A DNA stretch of 64,000 bases from positions 1 through 64,000 of the forward strand of contig JADLFN010000063.1 of NCBI GenBank assembly GCA_020845475.1, read 5' to 3'. This DNA is from Planctomycetota bacterium. GTDB taxonomy: Bacteria; Planctomycetota; UBA8742; UBA2392. The notes below the pieces were generated by a model that worked only from the letters and a program-made list of their open reading frames with translations, searched no databases and had not been told where the DNA came from. Made by a program: the position numbers and the translations under genes. Of the stretch, positions 16,009 to 22,609 are shown in pieces. The stretch's first letter is position 1. Every line of letters begins with the position of its first letter.

Positions 16009-16335
16009 ATGAACAGAACGCAGAAGCAAACGCTCGTGCGCGAAATGCAGAACGGGATGCGCCTGGGCGAATGTTGCCGGCTGCTCGGGCTCACGCTCGA
16101 AGAAGTGCGCGCGGCGGAAAAAACAGACAAGGCGTTCGCGCGTGAAACCCGACGCGCGCCCATCGTGTTCAAGCGCTACCTCGTGCGCATCGTGGCCATG
16201 GGCGAAAGCAACTGGCAGTCGGCCGCTTTTATCCTTGAACGTCGCTGGCCGCGCCAATGGGGCAAGCGCAGGCCGAAAGAGATTCCCAAGCCGGAAATGG
16301 AATTCGAGGACACTGACCCGCCGGGCCTGGCATAG
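16009..16335 (+). CDS. Small-terminase-like HTH protein, copy 2
   Basis: A 108-residue protein starting at ATG 16009, eight bases after the previous stop. QKQTLVREMQNGMRLGECCRL plus LGLTLEEVRAAEKTDKAF form an HTH. The end, SNWQSAAFILERRWPRQWGKR, is the phrase commonly seen at the end of the DNA-binding part of small terminases and related phage HTH proteins. The two adjacent genes may be the halves of one ancestral terS, or a duplicated pair. No large subunit is present. Confidence 0.65.
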   Translation: MNRTQKQTLVREMQNGMRLGECCRLLGLTLEEVRAAEKTDKAFARETRRAPIVFKRYLVRIVAMGESNWQSAAFILERRWPRQWGKRRPKEIPKPEMEFEDTDPPGLA

Positions 16336-16370
16336 ACTACACTTTACGCGTCAACAGCACCGGAGCAGCC

Positions 16371-16772
16371 ATGATTCAGAACTGGGTGGACCTTGAAGCC
16401 TTTCCCGTGGAACAGTTGATCGGCCCAAAGCCGGCGGGGCGCTTTGTCGCCCTGCTGAAAAAAGGCGACGTGTTCAAGGTGATGATAAGCGCCAACCTGT
16501 TCGATGCCCTGTTCCAATCATGGCGAGATAAGCCGAGTGAAAGCGGGATGCAGGCGCCGCTCGAAACGTTGTGGGAGCAGGCGGCGGACGCGCTGCGCAC
16601 ACAGATTGCGCCCAACGAATACCCGATGCAGCACGAGAGTTTAGGCGCGAATTTTGAAGCGACGTTGCACGAGGGCGCGCGTGGCATCATGGCGGCCGTC
16701 ACGCTGCGCAGGCGCGGGCCTGACGTGCAAATCGTGGTCATGCTGGCCGATGAATTGGCGAATCACAACTAA
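16371..16772 (+). CDS. Hypothetical protein of the element
   Basis: The 133-residue protein has ATG 16371 with GGAG upstream. It follows a 35-bp gap holding TACACTTTACGCGTCAAC, similar to the TACACTTTAT upstream of 18224. It has mixed alpha and beta character (GRFVALLKKGDVFKVMISAN, IVVMLADELANH) and no membrane segment or recognised motif. Function unknown. Confidence 0.7.
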   Translation: MIQNWVDLEAFPVEQLIGPKPAGRFVALLKKGDVFKVMISANLFDALFQSWRDKPSESGMQAPLETLWEQAADALRTQIAPNEYPMQHESLGANFEATLHEGARGIMAAVTLRRRGPDVQIVVMLADELANHN

Positions 16773-16802
16773 CCGAGGTGACTGAGGAGCGTCAAAAGAC
16801 AG

Positions 16803-17663
16803 GTGATTCAGGTGACGGAAGAGGGCGTTCAACAGGTCATCAACGACCTGCAGCGCATCAACGCGGGCCTCGATCAAACCGACGCCAAGGCCAAGCGCAC
16901 GGCGGCCGATGTGGACGCCGCCCAGGGCAAGGGCAGTGCGCTCGGGGGATTCCTGGGCCGCGCTCGTGCCAGCGGTTTTCTGCGCGGCGGCGGGCTCAAC
17001 ATGGGCCCGGTGCGCGTTGGCTCTGGTGGCGTTGGGGTGAACATGGGCGCGCTGGGGCCGGCCGGTGCGGCTGTGATCGGCACGGCTCACGCGCTTGGCG
17101 GGATCTCCGAAGTCTCGCGAAGCCTTCGCGAATTCGTTGACAAGGGGCACAAGCTTTCAGCGGGCGAGGTCGTTGAAGCCCTGTACCTCGAAGCCCACTT
17201 CAGGGCGCCGGCCCGCATCGTCGATCAAACACTCGGTATCTCGCGCACCGGAACGAACTTTGGCATAGCCTTGGGGCTGGGCAAAGAGTCCGACTACGCG
17301 GGCGCACTCGAACGCCTGGACGATCTGTTCAAGTCCAGCGCGCAAAAGCGTATCGAAAACGAAGAGAAGCGGCAGGTGAAAGCGGCAGAGCGCGAAGCGA
17401 GAACGCAAGAGGAGAAACGCCAGAAGCAGGAGATAGCCGCCCGCATCCGGGCCGCGCAAGACGCTATCGACGCGGAAACCAACCGTGCGCTGTCGCGGTT
17501 GCACCGCGACAGTACCGCACGGCTGGGGATTCGCATGGCGCGAGGGGCTGACCAGGCCAAAGCGTGGCAGGAGGTGCGCGACTTGCGCATTGAGCAAAAG
17601 CGGCTGGCCGGTGAGAACGAGAAGCGCAACGCGGCCAAGAACATCAAGAACCAAGGCGCGTAG
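16803..17663 (+). CDS. Tape-measure-like or minor tail-like protein fragment
   Basis: The 286-residue product opens like tail tape-measure proteins (VQQVINDLQRINAGLDQTDAKAK). It continues with a Gly-rich region (SGFLRGGGLNMGPVRVGSG) and ends in a long charged coiled coil (RIENEEKRQVKAAEREARTQ, EVRDLRIEQKRLAGENEKR). Real tape measures are far longer, so this is a truncated relic or an unrelated coiled-coil protein. The start is GTG 16803. It is the last gene of the plus-strand cluster and faces the small repressor-like gene across a strong hairpin. Confidence 0.6.
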   Translation: MIQVTEEGVQQVINDLQRINAGLDQTDAKAKRTAADVDAAQGKGSALGGFLGRARASGFLRGGGLNMGPVRVGSGGVGVNMGALGPAGAAVIGTAHALGGISEVSRSLREFVDKGHKLSAGEVVEALYLEAHFRAPARIVDQTLGISRTGTNFGIALGLGKESDYAGALERLDDLFKSSAQKRIENEEKRQVKAAEREARTQEEKRQKQEIAARIRAAQDAIDAETNRALSRLHRDSTARLGIRMARGADQAKAWQEVRDLRIEQKRLAGENEKRNAAKNIKNQGA

Positions 17664-17697
17664 TTTCGATCGCAAAAGCACATGCAGGCATGAGCAA

Positions 17698-17740
17698 GGC
17701 AGGGCCATTTGCGCGGGCATCAAACCCGTGCGGCCCTGCC
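17698..17740. terminator. Bidirectional hairpin between convergent genes
   Basis: GGCAGGGCC and GGCCCTGCC form a perfect 9-bp outer stem. GCGCGGG and CCCGTGC continue it inside a small bulge. It separates the end of the plus-strand cluster from the convergent 17769-18035 gene. U-runs are weak, so the terminator role rests mostly on position. Confidence 0.6.
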
Positions 17741-17768
17741 CCGGCTCTTTCCCCGAGTCCAGGTTGCG

Positions 17769-18035
17769 CTATTGTTCGTCAACGCAAAGCGCAGGATCAG
17801 CATCGCGCACCGGCCACGACCCGCTGAACAACTCATCGCCCGTATCGGCGTTGCAGACGTGGCGAAAGTAGATTTTCAACCCGCGCTCGATCAACCGTGC
17901 CTCCGACAGCTCCGCACCTTTGGCCGCGCTGCGCACCCTTTCGGCTACCGCCGGCAACAGGCGCACAATGAACTTCTGACGCTTCGCCCTACCCAGCGCG
18001 GGCCGGCCGCGACCGGTTTTCTTTTTGGTTCCCAT
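17769..18035 (-). CDS. Small ribbon-helix-helix-like protein, putative repressor
   Basis: The 88-residue protein begins with a basic tail (GTKKKTGRGRPALGRAKRQK). A segment FIVRLLPAVAERVRSAAKGAELSEARLIERGLKIYF follows, which reads as strand, helix, helix, as in CopG/Arc-type repressors. The start is taken at ATG 18035, preceded by an excellent GGGAGGTG; the track's upstream extension to 18158 lacks such a site. It is the only minus-strand gene in the element and diverges from the 18224 gene across a 190-bp promoter region. That is the usual place for a lysogeny-type regulator. Confidence 0.7.
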   Translation of the reverse strand: MGTKKKTGRGRPALGRAKRQKFIVRLLPAVAERVRSAAKGAELSEARLIERGLKIYFRHVCNADTGDELFSGSWPVRDADPALCVDEQ

Positions 18036-18098
18036 GCACACCTCCCGTCTACAGCATACCGCAATAAACCGACTACGCACAATTCTTTCGCATTTGGG

Positions 18099-18126
18099 TT
18101 GCGCTTGGTAATAAAGAGGGTACACT
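18099..18126 (+). promoter_or_regulatory. Candidate sigma-70 promoter for the 18224 gene
   Basis: TTGCGC, a 16-bp AT-rich spacer, then TACACT. It points toward the 18224 gene and sits in the divergent region with the repressor-like gene. A similar TACACTTTA lies before the 16371 gene. Confidence 0.4.
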
Positions 18127-18160
18127 TTATTCGTGCGCCCCATGAAGCGGGCGACCAAAC

Positions 18161-18194
18161 GGGCCGGACGCTGTTAGAGCAGCGCTCCCGGCCC
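18161..18194 (+). other. Leader hairpin upstream of the 18224 gene
   Basis: GGGCCGG-A-CGCTG pairs with CAGCG-CTC-CCGGCCC around TTAGAG. It lies between the candidate promoter and the AGGAGGG ribosome site, with no T-run, so a leader structure is more likely than a terminator. Confidence 0.4.
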
Positions 18195-18223
18195 TGGCCA
18201 AGCTGACCACAGGAGGGTCAATC

Positions 18224-18511
18224 ATGGTTCTGCTCAAAGGTAAATCCAAGTCCAACGGTGAACAGCCCCAACCCGCATACACGGGCAAGCTGCCCGGCAA
18301 GTCCATCACTGCGGAAGTCGAATCGTGCATTGAAGTCGTAGCCAACGACACCGGCGATGAAAGCCTGCTGGTGCGTTCGAAGCGCGAATTGCCCGGCGGC
18401 TTTGCCGAGCTGGTTCTGCGAATGCACGACTCGGACACCGCCACCTTCATTGTCCACGCTGACACCCTGATCGACGCCCTGAGCCGCGCCCGCGAACGGG
18501 ATGCGGGGTAA
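18224..18511 (+). CDS. Hypothetical small protein of the element
   Basis: The 95-residue product has ATG 18224 with AGGAGGG ideally placed, so it should be well translated. The body has alternating strands (ITAEVESCIEVVANDTGDES, AELVLRMHDSDTATFIVHAD) and a final helix (LIDALSRARERDAG). It reads as a small single-domain beta protein. No family is recognised. A terminator follows directly. Confidence 0.7.
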   Translation: MVLLKGKSKSNGEQPQPAYTGKLPGKSITAEVESCIEVVANDTGDESLLVRSKRELPGGFAELVLRMHDSDTATFIVHADTLIDALSRARERDAG

Positions 18512-18528
18512 GAAAGAGTCGCTGAACT

Positions 18529-18550
18529 GGCCCGCGTCCGCGGGCCTTTT
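18529..18550 (+). terminator. Rho-independent terminator
   Basis: GGCCCGCG-TC-CGCGGGCC followed by TTTT. It ends the 18224 transcript, 18 bp after its stop. Confidence 0.8.
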
Positions 18551-18568
18551 CCTTCAATCGAGGATGCC

Positions 18569-18958
18569 ATGAACGCAACACCCCGCCCGTCACATCTGCG
18601 CAGGGCGCTTGACTGCATCGAGGAGTTACAACGCGAACTCAAGAGCCTTCGACGGCGTGTTGCCCGCCTCGAGGCCCAGGGCACGAGCTCCGGCGGAAAG
18701 GCTTTGACTCAAGCAAGCGGTCGCCAGAGCAAATTACTTTCGCTCTCCCAGGCGTCGGCACTCATCGGCTTTTCGACGCACGAGATCCGGCGCGCCTGCC
18801 TCGACGGCAAGCTCGAATACTTCCGCGCCGGCGACGCACCCACATCACCCATCAAAGTTGAGCAGGCCGCGCTCGACGCTTGGTTCGAGTCGCGCCGCAA
18901 CGTGCGCGTGCTCAGCCAGGCCGAGTCTTCCGAGTGCGACCGGATGGCGCGGGGCTGA
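18569..18958 (+). CDS. HTH DNA-binding protein of the element
   Basis: The 129-residue protein has an N-terminal coiled coil (LRRALDCIEELQRELKSLRR then VARLEAQ). A MerR/excisionase-type HTH follows (LLSLSQASALIGFSTHEIRR then ACLDGKLEYFRAG), with a wing that holds VEQAALDAWFESRR. The coil suggests a dimer. It is the rightmost gene of the element and close to attR. It could be a second directionality factor or a regulator. Confidence 0.8.
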   Translation: MNATPRPSHLRRALDCIEELQRELKSLRRRVARLEAQGTSSGGKALTQASGRQSKLLSLSQASALIGFSTHEIRRACLDGKLEYFRAGDAPTSPIKVEQAALDAWFESRRNVRVLSQAESSECDRMARG

Positions 18959-18978
18959 ACGCGCGCTTTGGGTATAAA

Positions 18979-19004
18979 CCCCGCCCCAATCGGGCGGGTT
19001 TTTT
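18979..19004 (+). terminator. Rho-independent terminator
   Basis: CCCGCCC-CAATC-GGGCGGG followed by seven T, 20 bp after the HTH gene. It closes the rightmost transcription unit of the element. Confidence 0.92.
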
Positions 19005-19384
19005 TCTCGTGCTGCCGGTCGTGCCTTGGAAGCCGCTTGTATGGCTGGTTTGTGGGCATCCTGTGTTCTCTGGCAAGGTGCCACGGGCCCGGACGCTTTG
19101 ACTTTTGCGAACCTGGGGCATCGTGGCGCTTCGATTTTCTTCGAGTGTTGACACGTCAATAGCGCCCTGCTCACGCGCCTTGGTTCTTGGTCTTCGACGC
19201 CCCGATGCGATTACACGGAGCGCGGTCGTTTTGTAATCGCCCGCGCGCCCTGGGCAGCGCTCGGGCGGTTTGCTTTTGGGCGTCCGATGTACCTTTGCCG
19301 CCCCGGAACCCCGCCCCTTGTCCACCACCTTGTCCACTTTCAGATTTTTTTGGCGCTGTTTTGGCCCGTTTCCGCAAATGCAAA
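19005..19384. other. Non-coding right end of the element
   Basis: No gene is supported; the long ORFs on both strands have no family features. The stretch holds the palindrome TTGACACGTCAA (19148-19159) and the right arm-site pair. It is the expected place for attP arm sequences. Confidence 0.5.
19317..19337. repeat. Integrase arm-type site candidates, right end
   Basis: Two direct copies of CTTGTCCAC start 12 bp apart, then TTTC. The left end has the same pair at the same spacing. Both pairs lie about 90-120 bp inside their att copy. Confidence 0.65.
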
Positions 19385-19411
19385 CCGCCTTGGAAGTGGC
19401 TTCCAAGGCGG
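19385..19411 (-). terminator. Terminator hairpin after the tRNA-Ala gene
   Basis: CCGCCTTGGAAG and CTTCCAAGGCGG pair around TGG. The inner 22 bp equal the hairpin at the left att. The element therefore brought its own copy of both the tRNA 3' end and a terminator-like stem. Confidence 0.75.
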
Positions 19412-19423
19412 GATGCAGGTGTT

Positions 19424-19469
19424 TGGTGGACCGGAAGGGATTCGAACCCATGACCCCCTGAATGCCATT
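19424..19469. repeat. attR: 46-bp direct repeat within tRNA-Ala
   Basis: It is identical to 10446-10491. It covers the tRNA from the anticodon loop to the encoded CCA, so crossover left the tRNA functional. Confidence 0.93.
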
Positions 19470-19499
19470 CAGGTACTCTACCAACTGAGCTACCGGCCC
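19424..19499 (-). tRNA. tRNA-Ala (anticodon GGC)
   Basis: The 76-nt gene includes an encoded CCA. The acceptor stem GGGCCGG pairs with CCGGTCC (one G-U). The D arm is GCTC-AGTTGGTA-GAGT, and the anticodon stem CCTGA/TCAGG holds loop ATGGCAT. The T loop is TTCGAAT. Anticodon GGC reads GCC/GCU Ala codons. It is the integration target of the element that lies on its 3' side. Confidence 0.95.
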
Positions 19500-19607
19500 T
19501 TTGCCGCTTGCGCGGGCCGCGAATGATAGCGCCTTGGGCACGCTTGGCAAGCGCCCAGCAGCCTTCTATGGCGTTCACTTCCCCGGCGCGGCTTCTAAAG
19601 TGCGGCT

Positions 19608-21239
19608 ATGTTGAAGGTTCAACCCGTGGTTCTGATCATTCTTGACGGATGGGGCTTGGCGCCGCCCGGGCCGGGCAACGCCGTGCACCTTGCCAATCCT
19701 GCCTGCTTCAACTCTCTTTGGGAGAAGCACCCACACTCCACGCTTGTCGCCTCGAATGAAGATGTGGGCTTGCCCAACGGTCAGTTCGGCAACAGTGAAG
19801 TGGGCCACATGAACCTGGGCTCCGGCCGCGTCGTTTATCAGGACATCACGCGCATCGACAAAGACATCCGCGAGGGCCGTTTCTTTGAACTGCCCGCGCT
19901 CAAGCAGGCGCTCAGGGCCACGCAGCGCAAGGGCGAAAAAGGCGGGCGCATACACCTCATGGGGTTGGTGAGTGATGGCGGCGTGCACAGTGTGGATCGT
20001 CATTACTTTGCCCTGATAGACTGGCTCAAGCGCGAGGGTTTTCCGGGCGAGAGCGTGTTCTTTCATGTGATCACCGATGGCCGCGACACCTCGCCCACCA
20101 ACGGCGTGCGCTATGTTTCGGCGCTGCGCGACAAACTCGATGAATCGGGCATCGGACGCATCGCCACAATCTCGGGCCGCTACTACGCCATGGATCGCGA
20201 CAAGCGCTGGGAGCGCACCGAGAAATACTTCGATTGCCTCACGCTCGGCCAGGCCGAGATTGTCAGCGACGCCGTGGCCGCGCTGGAAGAAAGTTACAAG
20301 GCGGGCGTGACCGACGAATTCATCACGCCCAAGATTGTCGTTGAACACGGTGAACCGTTGGGCCGCATGCGCGACGGCGACGTTGTGCTCTGGTTCAACT
20401 TTCGTGCCGACCGCGCGCGCCAGATGTGCAAGGCGCTCACGTTTGCGGGGTTTGACGGCTTCAAGCGCAAGATGCCCGTCAACGTCACGCTCGTGACCAT
20501 GACGCGCTACGAGAGCACGATTCCCGCCACCGTGTGCTATGAACCGGGCACACTCACAAACGTGCTGGGCGAGTATCTTGCCTCCAAGGGCCTGGCGCAA
20601 TTCCGCTGCGCCGAGACCGAGAAATACGCCCACGTTACTTACTTCTTTAACGGCGGCCGCGAGCAGCCCTTTGAAGGCGAAGAGCGCAAGCTCGTGCCCT
20701 CGCCCAAAGTGGCCACCTACGACCTGCAGCCGGAAATGAGTGCCGCTGAAGTGAGCAAGCATGTCGTCAGCGCCATCGAGAGCGGCAAGTACGCCTTTGT
20801 GCTCGTGAACTTCGCCAACCCGGACATGACCGGCCACACCGGCATCATCGAAGCCGCGATCAAGGGCGTGCAGGCGACGGATGCGGCGCTTGCGAAAATC
20901 GTCAAGGCGGCCGAGGCCAGGGGCTGTGCCGTGTTGGTGACGGCCGATCATGGCAACTGCGAAGAGATGCTGATCTCGCCCGAGGCCGCCAACGACCCAA
21001 GTAACCAGGAGAAGGGCGCCAGCTACGCTGTGCCCAAAGCCGGAGCGCGCGCCGATGGGCTGGTGCCGAGCACGAACCACAGTCATAACGTGGTGCCGTT
21101 CATCCTGGCCGGCAAGCGCGGCTTGGCCAGACTGGCAAACGGCAGGTTGGCCGATGTGGCCCCGACCGTGCTGGCTTTGATGGGCTTGGAGCAACCGGCG
21201 GAGATGACCGGCGAGAATCTGATTTCATTGGGCGGGTAA
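19608..21239 (+). CDS. gpmI: 2,3-bisphosphoglycerate-independent phosphoglycerate mutase
   Basis: It interconverts 3- and 2-phosphoglycerate in glycolysis and gluconeogenesis using two Mn ions and a phosphoserine. The alkaline-phosphatase-fold motifs are complete: LIILDGWGLAPPGPGNAV, GNSEVGHMNLGSGRVVYQD with the catalytic Ser, ITDGRDTSP, the NFRADR region, the metal site TADHGNCEEM and the STNHSHNVVP His box. The 543-residue length is slightly longer than usual (about 510) because of insertions in the C-terminal part. It is followed 55 bp later by pgi, so the two glycolytic genes may share a transcript across a small GC hairpin. Confidence 0.97.
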   Translation: MLKVQPVVLIILDGWGLAPPGPGNAVHLANPACFNSLWEKHPHSTLVASNEDVGLPNGQFGNSEVGHMNLGSGRVVYQDITRIDKDIREGRFFELPALKQALRATQRKGEKGGRIHLMGLVSDGGVHSVDRHYFALIDWLKREGFPGESVFFHVITDGRDTSPTNGVRYVSALRDKLDESGIGRIATISGRYYAMDRDKRWERTEKYFDCLTLGQAEIVSDAVAALEESYKAGVTDEFITPKIVVEHGEPLGRMRDGDVVLWFNFRADRARQMCKALTFAGFDGFKRKMPVNVTLVTMTRYESTIPATVCYEPGTLTNVLGEYLASKGLAQFRCAETEKYAHVTYFFNGGREQPFEGEERKLVPSPKVATYDLQPEMSAAEVSKHVVSAIESGKYAFVLVNFANPDMTGHTGIIEAAIKGVQATDAALAKIVKAAEARGCAVLVTADHGNCEEMLISPEAANDPSNQEKGASYAVPKAGARADGLVPSTNHSHNVVPFILAGKRGLARLANGRLADVAPTVLALMGLEQPAEMTGENLISLGG

Positions 21240-21260
21240 TCCTGTCGCGTGAAGGGCAAA

Positions 21261-21278
21261 GCGCCGGCAAGCCGGCGC
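21261..21278. repeat. Perfect GC palindrome between gpmI and pgi
   Basis: GCGCCGGC-AA-GCCGGCGC forms an 8-bp stem with a two-base spacer and no T-run. It may be a short interspersed palindrome rather than a terminator. Confidence 0.5.
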
Positions 21279-21294
21279 ACTCCAAAGTGAGGGC

Positions 21295-22608
21295 GTGTTG
21301 GAAGCGCACAACATTTCACTCGATCTCTCCAACACCCACAGTTCGCGCGTGGGCGCCCATGGCTTTGATGACGCGCACTACGAGAACCTGATTCACCGCG
21401 CGCGCGGCTTCCGCTCCCGCCTCAACATGGAGCGGTCGGAGGGCCAGCATTCGTACCTGAATCTTCCACACGACATTGAAACGTTGGAATTGGCACTGCG
21501 CATGTCCGCGCCGCGCATGGGACACTTTGACGACCTGGTGGTGCTTGGCATTGGCGGCAGTTCGCTGGGGTTTCTGGCGCTGCACCGCGCGCTCGCGCCA
21601 CTGGGCGGCATTGGCGTGCCGGTTCATATCGTTGACAACACCGACCCCGTTCTTCTGGCGGATGTCGCCTCGCGCGTGGATCTCAAGCGCACGCAGTTCG
21701 TGGTCGTGAGCAAGAGCGGCGGTACGCTGGAAACGGTGGTCGGACTCGGCTGGTTCGCCCAGCGCCTGCGCGCCGCAGGCCTGAGACTCTCCGATCATAT
21801 GCTGGCCGTGACCGATCCCGAGCACGGCTATCTGCGCAAGTTTGCCGACGCAAACGAAATCGACAGCCTGCCCATTCCGCCCAAGGTCGGCGGCCGCTTT
21901 TCGGTGCTGAGCGCGGCTGCACTGTTGCCTGCGGCCCTGGCCGGAATTGACGTGGCCTCCCTGCTGGAGGGCGCCGAGCAGGCCGAGAAAGCCGCGCGCG
22001 ATGGCGACCTGTTGCGCGACTGGCCTGCACGACTGGGGCTGTTAGCCACGGACTTCTGCCGTGAGCGGCAGAAGCGCAACCTCGTGTTCATGCCCTATTG
22101 CTCGCGCCTGGCCTCAACGGCGGACTGGTTTGTTCAGCTCTGGGACGAGAGCCTGGGCAAGAGCAAACGCCTGGACGGCACAGCGATCGAGGCCGGGCAG
22201 GCGGCCATCAGGGCGGTGGGTGCCTGCGACCAGCACGCGCAATTGCAGTTGTTTCTGGAGGGCCCCAACGACAAGTTCACGCTGCTGTTGCGCGTTGAGA
22301 AGCCCGTGCCCGACTTGCACCTCTCGGACTTTGAATATGAGCACTTCGACGCCGGCTTCCTCAAGGGCAAGGCGCTCTCCGAGGTGATCAATTCACAGTT
22401 GGCCGGGACGGCCCAGGCGCTGGCTCAACGCTCGCGACCCAGCGCCACGCTTTCGCTGGGCTCTCTTGACGCGTCAACATTTGGCGCGCTGCTGATGGGC
22501 CTGGAACTCGCCACCACCTATGCCGGCTATGCGTGGGGCGTGAACCCTTACGACCAGCCCGCCGTCGAGCTGGGCAAGACGATCTCCCGCAAAATGCTGG
22601 GCGGATAA
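21295..22608 (+). CDS. pgi: Glucose-6-phosphate isomerase
   Basis: It interconverts glucose-6-phosphate and fructose-6-phosphate. The SIS-type core is clear: VVLGIGGSSLGFLALHRAL, FVVVSKSGGTLETVVGLGW, then FMPYCSRLASTADWFVQLWDES and the C-terminal GVNPYDQPAVELGK. The 437-residue length fits the shorter bacterial type (as in Bacillus and Thermotoga). The start is GTG 21295 with GTGAGGG close upstream. The stop is one base before the KtrB start. The gene contains the palindrome TTGACGCGTCAA (22466-22477), here coding LDAS. Confidence 0.95.
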   Translation: MLEAHNISLDLSNTHSSRVGAHGFDDAHYENLIHRARGFRSRLNMERSEGQHSYLNLPHDIETLELALRMSAPRMGHFDDLVVLGIGGSSLGFLALHRALAPLGGIGVPVHIVDNTDPVLLADVASRVDLKRTQFVVVSKSGGTLETVVGLGWFAQRLRAAGLRLSDHMLAVTDPEHGYLRKFADANEIDSLPIPPKVGGRFSVLSAAALLPAALAGIDVASLLEGAEQAEKAARDGDLLRDWPARLGLLATDFCRERQKRNLVFMPYCSRLASTADWFVQLWDESLGKSKRLDGTAIEAGQAAIRAVGACDQHAQLQLFLEGPNDKFTLLLRVEKPVPDLHLSDFEYEHFDAGFLKGKALSEVINSQLAGTAQALAQRSRPSATLSLGSLDASTFGALLMGLELATTYAGYAWGVNPYDQPAVELGKTISRKMLGG

Positions 22609-22609
22609 C

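Larger units (their letters stand above)
10446..19469. mobile_element. 9-kb tRNA-Ala-integrated element, phage-satellite-like
   Basis: It is bounded by 46-bp direct repeats. One lies in an intact tRNA-Ala(GGC) and one is a 3' half only. A tyrosine integrase gene begins 155 bp inside the left repeat. In order the cargo is integrase, a 257-residue unknown, an excisionase-like HTH, a phage-type replication initiator, a DnaC-like ATPase, two unknowns, two small-terminase-like HTH proteins, an unknown, a tape-measure-like fragment, a divergent small repressor-like protein, an unknown and an HTH protein. No portal, capsid, large terminase, holin or lysin gene is seen. At 9 kb this matches the plan of phage satellites (PICI-like). 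A decayed prophage is the alternative. Confidence 0.88.

Noticed and set aside
18912-19550. 212-residue minus-strand ORF across the tRNA and att site
   Set aside because: It runs through the tRNA gene, two terminators and the arm repeats; not a gene.
19575-21194. 539-residue minus-strand ORF opposite gpmI
   Set aside because: Shadow of gpmI with no family features.
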